Below are positions 55,985 through 64,000 of a DNA stretch of 64,000 nt, one piece after another. Origin of the DNA: Vibrio metschnikovii CIP 69.14 (lineage in GTDB: Bacteria; Pseudomonadota; Gammaproteobacteria; Enterobacterales; Vibrionaceae); the NCBI RefSeq assembly GCF_000176155.1, contig NZ_ACZO01000002.1:49728-113727 (forward strand), read 5' to 3'. A program made the translations under genes and the position numbers. Within the stretch, counting starts at the first letter, position 1. The number at the start of each line of letters is the position of its first letter. The notes beneath the pieces are model-generated. The model worked only from the letters and a program-made list of their open reading frames with translations. It searched no databases and was not told the origin of the DNA.

Positions 55985-56346
55985 TGAGTAACGAAACATC
56001 ACCCACTTCCAATAGTAAAACATTGCTACTTGCCTTAATTAGTGGCATGTGCGGTGACGCACTGTTATCATGGCTGACGATCAGCGAAGTCTCTTTCTCC
56101 CTCTTTCCACTGATTGCCCTCGTGTTATCGGTACAAATGTTATACCAAGACTATTTACGTCATCCAGTAGCAGACGATATTCCGTTGGTTGGTTTAGCCT
56201 GTTTTTTTGTCGGAGCTTTTGGCCACTCGGCGTTTATGAAGGCTCAATACCCCGACTCCGGATCAATGTTGTTCTCAGTGATTGTGGTACTAGGACTTTT
56301 GTGGTGGATCGGTAAAAAGCTCGGCTTTATCGGACGCAAAAATTAA
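55984..56346 (+). CDS. yijD: YijD family membrane protein (DUF1422)
   Basis: The 120-residue product has four hydrophobic helices and matches DUF1422 (E. coli YijD, 119 residues). Function is unknown. It is translationally coupled to fabR and its stop codon lies in the terminator stem shared with trmA. Confidence 0.9.
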   Translation: MSNETSPTSNSKTLLLALISGMCGDALLSWLTISEVSFSLFPLIALVLSVQMLYQDYLRHPVADDIPLVGLACFFVGAFGHSAFMKAQYPDSGSMLFSVIVVLGLLWWIGKKLGFIGRKN

Positions 56347-56368
56347 CGAGCCGCTAGGCTCGTTAATT
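56341..56368. terminator. Bidirectional terminator between yijD and trmA
   Basis: AATTAACGAGCC (56341-56352), loop GCTA and GGCTCGTTAATT (56357-56368) form a perfect 12-bp stem followed by TCTTTT. It serves two convergent genes. Confidence 0.85.
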
Positions 56369-56372
56369 TCTT

Positions 56373-57482
56373 TTATGCTTTACGTTCTAGCATTACACCT
56401 GCTTCCATGTGGTGGGTGTACGGGAATTGATCAAATAAAGCGAAGCGAGTGATGTTATGCGTAGTAGATAAAATATCTAGGTTCTCTTTTAAGGTCTCAG
56501 GATTACAAGAAATATACAAAATGCGTTCATACCCTTGTACCATTTTACAGGTATCAACATCCATTCCTGCACGCGGCGGATCAACAAAAATGGTGTTACA
56601 GCGGTAACTTTTAAGATCAATGCCAGCCTCTTTTAAGCGATTAAATTCGCGTTTGCCTTCCATCGCTTGAGTAAAATCTTCCGCAGACATACGAATAATT
56701 TGCACATTGTCTATATGATTCGCGGCAATATTGTATTGTGCGGACTCTACTGAAGGCTTCGCTAATTCTGTCGCTAATACGCGATCGAAATTTTGCGCGA
56801 GAGCGAGCGAGAAATTACCATTGCCACAATACAACTCTAGTAGATCACCTTGGCTTTCTTGCGTGCAGTCTACTGCCCATTCGAGCATCTTCTCGGCAAC
56901 TTTTCCGTTGGGTTGGGTAAAGCTATTCTCAACTTGTTGGTAAAGATAAGCTTTATCGTTAACGTGTAGTTTTTCTACGACGTAGTCTCGGTCTAGGACA
57001 ATTTTCATTTTCCGAGCTCGTCCGATCACGTTGAGATTAAAGCCTTCATCGTTCAGTCGTTGTTTGAGTTGCTTAGCCTCAGATGTCCATGCTTCATCAA
57101 GCTGACGATGGTAGATCAAAGAAACTAATAGCTCGCCACTCAAGGTTGATAAAAAATCCACCTGAAACAGTTTGTGACGCAATGTTTTATTACCTTGCAT
57201 CGCTTCTATTAACAGTGGCATTAGGTCGTTAATTAAACGGCTGGCGGCGGGGAACTGATCAACTCGATACTTTTCACGAGTGGTTGGATTAAACATGACG
57301 TAATACATTTCATCCCCTTCATGCCAAACCCGAAATTCTGCGCGCATCCGGTAATATTGCTTTGGAGATTCAAATACTTCTAGCTTTGGGACGTGATAGG
57401 GCTGAAACATTTCAGTAAGGCGGGTGATTTTCTCAGCCAGTTGTGCTGAATAATGTTCAGGATTTACGTCAAGCGTCGCCAT
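56373..57482 (-). CDS. trmA: tRNA (uracil54-C5)-methyltransferase
   Basis: TrmA makes ribothymidine at position 54 of the T loop in all tRNAs and also modifies tmRNA. The 369-residue product has [19 protein letters not shown], the SAM motif [25 protein letters not shown], and the nucleophile Cys in [12 protein letters not shown]. The start was moved to the ATG at 57482 ([11 protein letters not shown]), preceded by AAGG; the extension to 57536 is not conserved. It diverges from btuB. Confidence 0.96.
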   Translation of the reverse strand: MATLDVNPEHYSAQLAEKITRLTEMFQPYHVPKLEVFESPKQYYRMRAEFRVWHEGDEMYYVMFNPTTREKYRVDQFPAASRLINDLMPLLIEAMQGNKTLRHKLFQVDFLSTLSGELLVSLIYHRQLDEAWTSEAKQLKQRLNDEGFNLNVIGRARKMKIVLDRDYVVEKLHVNDKAYLYQQVENSFTQPNGKVAEKMLEWAVDCTQESQGDLLELYCGNGNFSLALAQNFDRVLATELAKPSVESAQYNIAANHIDNVQIIRMSAEDFTQAMEGKREFNRLKEAGIDLKSYRCNTIFVDPPRAGMDVDTCKMVQGYERILYISCNPETLKENLDILSTTHNITRFALFDQFPYTHHMEAGVMLERKA

Positions 57483-57649
57483 GATGGTATTACCTTTTAC
57501 TGGTGCATTTATTGAAAGAGCGCAGATTTTATTCAATCTGACCTACATGTCCAGTTTTGTTGCTGATTTACTAAGTTTAAGGTAATGACAAATCACTTGA
57601 TTATCATCAGCGATACTAGACAAGCTCACCATTGGTCAATAGTATCATT

Positions 57650-57830
57650 ATAGCTGGTGATATTTAGCTGCCTAGATGGCTAAATTCTGAAAAGGGAATC
57701 TGGTGTAAATCCAGAACTGACGCGCAGCGGTAAGGGAGAACGAACGCTCATCAAGACACTGCCTAATGGTGGGAAGTCGAGTTATTAGGTTAACGCTCTC
57801 GAGTCCGAATACCTGCCAGCAACTGGGTCA
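57650..57830 (+). promoter_or_regulatory. Cobalamin riboswitch
   Basis: This leader shows the cobalamin aptamer core: GGGAATCTGGTGTAAATCC near 57695-57712, GACGCGCAGCGGTAA near 57719-57733, and the B12 box AGTCCGAATACCTGCCAGC at about 57802-57820. Binding of adenosylcobalamin should reduce btuB translation or transcription. The borders are approximate. Confidence 0.93.
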
Positions 57831-57880
57831 GCAGTGGTGTTTTGCTCAGGAGAATCTACGCGTTTTAGGATAACAACATA

Positions 57881-59731
57881 ATGAATAAATCTTATCTAAG
57901 CCTGGCGATGATGTCAGCGCTCTCTTATTGCTCTCTTACCTATGCCCAAAGTTTACCCGTTGATGAGACCATGGTGATAACAGCCAATCGGTTTGAGCAA
58001 AAGCAGGTATCGGTACTGGCGGCAACAACGGTGATTGAACGCCAAGAAATTGAACAATATCAAGCGCGATCTTTGACGGAGGTTTTACGTCGAGTACCCG
58101 GAATCGAGATAGCTCAAAATGGTGGTCGAGGGCATACGGCTTCTGTTTTTATGCGAGGTACCAATAGCAGTCATGTTCTCATTTTAGTGGATGGAGTTCG
58201 GATTGATTCAGCCGCTGGTGGGGTTGCCATTAATCGTTTTCCAATTGGCTTAGTTGAGCGTTTAGAGGTGATTCGTGGCTCTGGTGCCGCGATGTATGGA
58301 TCTGATGCTATCGGTGGTGTGATCAATATTATCACTCGCTCTCATCGTGGAAATAATCTCAAGCAAGTGACGCTTGGTGTTGGCAGCAACCAATCCCGTA
58401 AAGGTGAAGTGGTCACGAGGACGGATGTGAATGAGCTGGGGCATCTACAACTTTCTGCAGGTTTTGAGAAAACCGATGGTTACGATATAAAAAGTTCGCA
58501 GACAGGTGTGGACTATGGTTATGAAAGCCAGAATTTGATGGGAGGCTATGAACATCGCTTCAATCAGAACTGGTTGGGGTATGTATCAGCTAGCTGGTTT
58601 GACAGTGATGTAGAATACAATTCTTCCGGTACGCTCTACCACAGTTTTTCCGATAACCAGAGTTTTGCTGGGAAGATGAATTACGAAGGGAAGCGCTTAA
58701 AAAGTTTGTTGATGCTTAATTATCAGCAAACAGAAAAACTCGATTATACCCAAAGCGAGGGTAAAAATAATGCTAATACCAAGGCGAACATCGCTCTTAC
58801 CCAGACGCAATGGGCGAACCTTTATCAGCTGAATGACATTATTAAACTTGGAGCGGGTATTGATGGCCGCTGGGAAAAATTAGACCATGATGCGCTCAGT
58901 TATGGTAGTCGTCATGTGTTGGCGGGAGAAAGCCGAGATACCTACGGTATTTTTGGTTCTGGCAAACTGACGGTGAGTGATTGGGTTTTTGAAGCGAATA
59001 TTCGTCACGATAAGCATGATAAATATGATGACTACACCACTTGGTCTTTCGCTGCCGGTTATCAAGTTAACGATCATTATCGTATGCGGGCCAGCTATGG
59101 CACAGCATTTAAAGCACCGAGTTACACCGATTTATCAACGGCACCTGATCTTGAACCAGAAAAGTCTAAGAATAGTGAGATAGGATTCTATATCACTTAT
59201 CCATTAGCGCGAGTGAGTGTATCGGCTTATGACAACCAGGTGGATAATTTGATTATCTGGTATTCTGATCCTAACGGTGCCGTGTGTGATGTGGTGAATT
59301 GGGGAGGATGCACTTTGAATACCGATGCACGAATTAAAGGGGTGGAATTGGAAGTGAACTTTGATACTGGTCCAATCAATCATACTTTAGTGGCGGAGTA
59401 CAAAGATCATAAAGATGATAATCATGTGCAGTTGGCTCGTCGGGCAAAAGAAAACTACAAGTGGATGACTGCCATACAATTGGGTAACTTTGATATAAAT
59501 ACAACTTATACCTATACGGGTAAGCGCCTAGACTTGCCTACACCAGAGCCAACCAGTAACGATTATATTCACTCCACTAACCTGTGGGATGTGTCTGTAG
59601 GCTACTGGTTAAGTGATACCATGGTCATTCGTAGTCGGATAGAAAATCTCTTTAATGAGCAGTATCAAAGTGCGCTCGGGTATCGTGCCCCAGAGCGGGC
59701 CTTTTACCTAAACGCCAGTTACCAGTTCTAA
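57881..59731 (+). CDS. btuB: TonB-dependent vitamin B12 receptor BtuB
   Basis: BtuB is the outer-membrane transporter for cobalamins. The 616-residue product has a signal peptide (about 1-22), the TonB box DETMVITAN near 28-36, the plug domain with VPGIEIAQNGGRGHTASVFMRG and IEVIRGSGA-type blocks, and a beta-barrel ending in the outer-membrane signal YLNASYQF. The riboswitch just upstream shows control by B12. murI follows in the same direction after a terminator. Confidence 0.96.
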   Translation: MNKSYLSLAMMSALSYCSLTYAQSLPVDETMVITANRFEQKQVSVLAATTVIERQEIEQYQARSLTEVLRRVPGIEIAQNGGRGHTASVFMRGTNSSHVLILVDGVRIDSAAGGVAINRFPIGLVERLEVIRGSGAAMYGSDAIGGVINIITRSHRGNNLKQVTLGVGSNQSRKGEVVTRTDVNELGHLQLSAGFEKTDGYDIKSSQTGVDYGYESQNLMGGYEHRFNQNWLGYVSASWFDSDVEYNSSGTLYHSFSDNQSFAGKMNYEGKRLKSLLMLNYQQTEKLDYTQSEGKNNANTKANIALTQTQWANLYQLNDIIKLGAGIDGRWEKLDHDALSYGSRHVLAGESRDTYGIFGSGKLTVSDWVFEANIRHDKHDKYDDYTTWSFAAGYQVNDHYRMRASYGTAFKAPSYTDLSTAPDLEPEKSKNSEIGFYITYPLARVSVSAYDNQVDNLIIWYSDPNGAVCDVVNWGGCTLNTDARIKGVELEVNFDTGPINHTLVAEYKDHKDDNHVQLARRAKENYKWMTAIQLGNFDINTTYTYTGKRLDLPTPEPTSNDYIHSTNLWDVSVGYWLSDTMVIRSRIENLFNEQYQSALGYRAPERAFYLNASYQF

Positions 59732-59764
59732 AAAATAAGACCGCTGTAAGGCGGTCTTATTTTT
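59731..59764 (+). terminator. btuB rho-independent terminator
   Basis: AAAATAAGACCGC and GCGGTCTTATTTT (to 59763) form a 13-pair stem over a 6-nt loop, followed by T. It starts on the btuB stop codon and can work in both directions. Confidence 0.92.
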
Positions 59765-59876
59765 AGATCTATCTGACAAACCATACTCATAATATTACTA
59801 TTTCATTACAGTGAGAGTGGTTGCCTAATGATAAAGAGGGAGTATGATCACTGACTCTTTCTTCTTGGGGTGTAGT

Positions 59877-60686
59877 ATGCAGCAACAGTTGTCACATAAG
59901 GTTCTAATTTTTGACTCAGGTGTTGGTGGATTGTCAGTTTATCAAGAGATAGTTTCACTATTACCACAGCTTGATTATACCTATTTGTTTGATAATGCAG
60001 CGTATCCTTATGGCGAGTTAGCGCAGGAAGTTTTGCTTAACCGTGTTGAGCGTTTAATTATTTCATTAGTCAAACAGCAATCTTTTGATTTAGTAGTGAT
60101 AGCTTGTAATACCGCTAGTACTATTGTACTCCCGATGCTGCGTGCCAAATTATCCATTCCGGTTGTAGGCGTGGTTCCTGCGATAAAGCCAGCCTCACTC
60201 GTTGCCCATAAAGCGATTGGGTTGATTGCTACCCCCGCAACGATCACAAGACAATACACTCATGATTTAATCCGTAATTTTTCGAGTAAAAAAAGTGTTG
60301 AACTGCTTGGGTCGACACGTTTAGTTGATATGGCGGAAGAGAAGCTGCGCGGGCAAGAAGTCGATAAAGAGGAATTGGCGACGATTTTAAGTCCACTGAT
60401 TCAGCGGATAGATGTTGCGGTATTAGGATGCACCCATTTCCCACTCATTAAAGCAGAGATTCAACAAGTATTAGGTGATGATGTGATGTTGATTGATTCT
60501 GGTCAGGCGATAGCTCGTCGGGTACAGCAGTTGCTTGATGTAGAACCTGGCTTAAAGCATCAGCATCCGCACACGATTTTCGCCAGTGCGCCCCCTTGGA
60601 AAGAGAGCGCTCTGAATGCGAACTTAATTAAAATGGACTTTAATCCTGTTCGTCCATTTCCTCATCTGGATGTTTTGGATCATTAG
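59877..60686 (+). CDS. murI: Glutamate racemase
   Basis: MurI supplies D-glutamate for peptidoglycan. The 269-residue product has both catalytic Cys regions, VIACNTAST near 76-84 and LGCTHFPL near 183-190, and the N-terminal [16 protein letters not shown] chose the ATG at 59877, with GGGGTG upstream; a start at 59844 is possible. Its last 47 bases overlap the end of the RRM gene on the other strand. Confidence 0.95.
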   Translation: MQQQLSHKVLIFDSGVGGLSVYQEIVSLLPQLDYTYLFDNAAYPYGELAQEVLLNRVERLIISLVKQQSFDLVVIACNTASTIVLPMLRAKLSIPVVGVVPAIKPASLVAHKAIGLIATPATITRQYTHDLIRNFSSKKSVELLGSTRLVDMAEEKLRGQEVDKEELATILSPLIQRIDVAVLGCTHFPLIKAEIQQVLGDDVMLIDSGQAIARRVQQLLDVEPGLKHQHPHTIFASAPPWKESALNANLIKMDFNPVRPFPHLDVLDH

Positions 60687-61110
60687 CAACTCTCACTTTG
60701 AGTGTGCGCTGCATATAGTCTTTTTCATTGAGTGCATTAATCGCCGCAGAGGCATGGGCCGTGGCAATGACTACAAATCCAAACCCTCGGCGTTTTCCTG
60801 TGCGTTTATCTTTCATTAATCGGACCGCAAACACATCACCGTATTGAGCAAACAAATCACGCACATCCGATTCATTAGCTTTATAGGGTAGGTTTCCGAC
60901 GTAAAGCGTTTTTGTATTACTGGATGACTCATCGGTTGATGGAGCATTCACTGATACTACGGAAGGATTTGATAAAACTTGCAGAGTGATCGCGGCAGAA
61001 ATAACACCAATAACAAAACTTACCGCGGGATGAATCGATAATAGAGAAAAAACCAGTGCACCAATGATAGCCAGTGCAACAATAAATAATGTAGATTTAT
61101 TCGAGCTCAT
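60640..61110 (-). CDS. RRM RNA-binding protein with membrane anchor
   Basis: The 156-residue product has two N-terminal hydrophobic segments ([15 protein letters not shown] and [17 protein letters not shown]) and, from about residue 67, one complete RRM: RNP2 LYVGNL, RNP1 RRGFGFVVI, and the closing [12 protein letters not shown]. Bacterial RRM proteins are mostly small and soluble; here the domain is held on the inner membrane facing the cytoplasm. Similar proteins are known in vibrios; the function is not. It overlaps murI at the 3' end. Confidence 0.88.
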   Translation of the reverse strand: MSSNKSTLFIVALAIIGALVFSLLSIHPAVSFVIGVISAAITLQVLSNPSVVSVNAPSTDESSSNTKTLYVGNLPYKANESDVRDLFAQYGDVFAVRLMKDKRTGKRRGFGFVVIATAHASAAINALNEKDYMQRTLKVRVANDPKHPDEEMDEQD

Positions 61111-61304
61111 ATTGAAATACTACTTAATCAGAATGAAAGTAAGAGGCGTATCTAAGATTAACAATATAGACACATGAATCTTACGTTTATGCTTGGAGTT
61201 TTTCCAATCGATTGCTGTGACCCTCTTCAAATGTTGGAATTTTATTCAAAAATTAATGATCCGATGGCTTTTTGAGCGAACGGAAAATTAATAGAAAAAA
61301 GTAC

Positions 61305-61332
61305 TTGCTAAGCTAAACTAACTCCCTATAAT
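61305..61332 (+). promoter_or_regulatory. rRNA promoter P1
   Basis: TTGCTA (61305-61310) and TATAAT (61327-61332) are 16 bp apart and followed by the GC-rich discriminator GCGCCC. AT-rich sequence upstream (61280-61300) looks like an UP element. These are typical of a growth-rate and ppGpp controlled rrn P1. Confidence 0.85.
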
Positions 61333-61420
61333 GCGCCCTCACTGACACGGCAGATGCCGCAAGGCTTCAGGCAGTGTTGGTTGAGGGAAAGCTTCTAAAA
61401 AAGAAAATTTGAAAAAGTGT

Positions 61421-61448
61421 TTGACTCTTCAAATTAACTCGCTAGAAT
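61421..61448 (+). promoter_or_regulatory. rRNA promoter P2
   Basis: TTGACT (61421-61426) and TAGAAT (61443-61448), 16 bp apart, form a second promoter about 115 bp after P1. Confidence 0.75.
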
Positions 61449-61487
61449 TCACCTCCGCTTCGAAGCTCAACGAGAGATTCGCAAGCC

Positions 61488-61502
61488 AGCTCTTTAACAA
61501 TT
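61488..61502 (+). promoter_or_regulatory. boxA antitermination site in rRNA leader
   Basis: GCTCTTTAACAA is the bacterial rRNA boxA, bound by NusB-NusE to prevent early termination. A second copy lies in the spacer before 23S at about 63578-63590. Confidence 0.8.
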
Positions 61503-61726
61503 TAAACCAATCAATCTGTGTGGGCACTCGTTGATGATAATCAAAATACTTAGCAATAAGCACTTCGGTTTCAATGAACTGAGTGACCAAATTGATAGCG
61601 CTTTTAGCACTATCGGCACAGTCAATTCATTATCGTTCTGTTGGAACGATAATAGCTTTGAATTACGCTTCTATTTATAGGAGCTAGGTAATTTAGAGTC
61701 AGTATTCATTGAGCCAAAAAGAACTT

Positions 61727-63286
<1,560 letters not shown>

Positions 63287-63350
63287 CGTAAAGATTGTGC
63301 ATTGATGAGTGTTCACACAGATTGATTTGGTTTAGATAAAAGAGAATAGT

Positions 63351-63427
63351 GGGTCTGTAGCTCAGGTGGTTAGAGCGTTCGCCTGATAAGCGAGAGGTCG
63401 GTGGTTCGAGTCCACTCAGACCCACCA
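63351..63427 (+). tRNA. ileT: tRNA-Ile (GAT)
   Basis: A complete 77-nt tRNA with acceptor stem GGGTCTG/CAGACCC, encoded CCA end, T loop GGTTCGAGTCC and anticodon GAT at 63385-63387. It lies in the 16S-23S spacer. Confidence 0.97.
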
Positions 63428-63436
63428 CTTAACGAT

Positions 63437-63512
63437 GGGGCTATAGCTCAGCTGGGAGAGCGCCTGCCTTGCACGCAGGAGGTCTGCGGTTCGATCCCGC
63501 ATAGCTCCACCA
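63437..63512 (+). tRNA. alaT: tRNA-Ala (TGC)
   Basis: A complete 76-nt tRNA with acceptor stem GGGGCTA/TAGCTCC, encoded CCA and anticodon TGC at 63470-63472. The Ile-Ala pair is the usual spacer arrangement. Confidence 0.97.
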
Positions 63513-63838
63513 TCTTTAAGGGTTTTTAGACAGAATCTTTAGAAATGGTTTGGTTGTTTTTGTAACGACAAATCTTGCTCTTTAACAATTTGGAAAGCTG
63601 ACAAAGTAACTTATCTTCATTGATGGGTTACTTGTAAAGTTCTCAATCTTTATCTTTTGATAAAGACCAAAAATACACATTCAAGTGTGCTTGGTGAAAA
63701 ACATCTTCGGATGCTTTTCAAAATTGAGTCCGGCAAAATCTGTCTCGCACTCATGTAAATTAAACGCGAGACAACTTGGTCGCTTGTTTGTTTTCACTTT
63801 CGTGAAAGCAAGAAGCCAAAGACCCTTTGGGGTTGTAT
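63513..63838 (+). other. tRNA-Ala to 23S spacer
   Basis: Holds a second boxA (GCTCTTTAACAA near 63578-63590) and inverted repeats expected for RNase III processing of pre-23S RNA. No gene is seen. Confidence 0.7.
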
Positions 63839-64000
63839 GGTTAAGTGACTAAGCGTACACGGTGGATGCCTAGGCAGTCAGAGGCGATGAAGGACGTATT
63901 AACTTGCGATAAGCGTAGATGAGGCAGTAAAAGCCACTCGAGTCTACGATTTCCGAATGGGGAAACCCAAGTGCATAAGCACTTATCGCTGCGTGAATAC
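63839..64000 (+). rRNA. rrl: 23S ribosomal RNA, 5' part
   Basis: Starts GGTTAAGTGACTAAGCGTAC and runs to the window edge. The first 160 nt match the conserved 5' region of bacterial 23S rRNA (ACGGTGGATGCCTAGGCAGT). Confidence 0.97.

Overview
The window is chromosomal DNA of a gammaproteobacterium, almost certainly a Vibrio or a very close Vibrionaceae relative. The gene order (tat, hemB, ryhB, polA, spf, engB, hemN, hemCDXY, cyaA, lysA-dapF-xerC, ftsYEX-rpoH, glpEG, ubiCA, plsB, lexA, sthA-fabR, trmA, btuB-murI, rRNA operon), the long Vibrio-type RyhB, the protein sequences and the 16S gene all agree. No plasmid, prophage or genomic island is visible. The species cannot be named from sequence alone.

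Layout. 1-3019: end of tatB, tatC, a TatD-family nuclease, hemB. 3020-3772: a non-coding interval with a Fur-controlled RyhB gene and two DnaA boxes. 3773-10200: polA, then an interval invaded twice. A group II intron sits directly behind the polA terminator, and an IS903-type insertion sequence splits the Spot 42 RNA gene (spf). A further small RNA candidate follows. 10202-19195: engB, a methyltransferase, yihI, hemN and the hemCDXY operon. 19196-29234: cyaA, lptM, lysA-dapF-DUF484-xerC-yigB and a FIST/GGDEF/EAL protein. cyaY is missing from its usual place. 29211-39438: a series of small household and membrane genes (DTW tRNA modification enzyme, lipoprotein, EVE protein, yigL, pldB, dps, acyltransferase, DUF2500, YhhN, YhgN). 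This stretch also holds an ERIC element, a very T-rich interval and an unlisted 26-residue membrane peptide gene. 39518-47798: rsmD, ftsYEX, rpoH, glpEG, ubiCA. 47892-61110: plsB, lexA with two SOS boxes, a Fur-boxed methyltransferase, a MATE exporter, sthA, fabR-yijD, trmA, a cobalamin riboswitch with btuB, murI and an RRM protein. 61305-64000: rRNA operon with promoters P1 and P2, 16S, tRNA-Ile, tRNA-Ala and the start of 23S.

How the genes work together. Haem synthesis is represented by hemB, hemC, hemD, hemN and the hemX/hemY accessory genes. Iron control is represented by ryhB and a second strong Fur box. Carbon-status signalling is represented by cyaA and by Spot 42, which the IS has cut from its promoter. 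Replication, division and stress are covered by polA, xerC, ftsYEX, rpoH and lexA.

The strongest observation is the IS insertion in spf: a 9-bp target duplication lies inside the RNA and separates its promoter and first 13 nt from the body. Other points worth checking are the 26-residue membrane peptide with its 25-bp perfect terminator hairpin, the missing cyaY, paired perfect DnaA boxes at two places, a lengthened V2 hairpin in 16S rRNA, and a likely counterpart of the Vibrio sRNA VSsrna24. I did not find a convincing wholly new multi-gene system.
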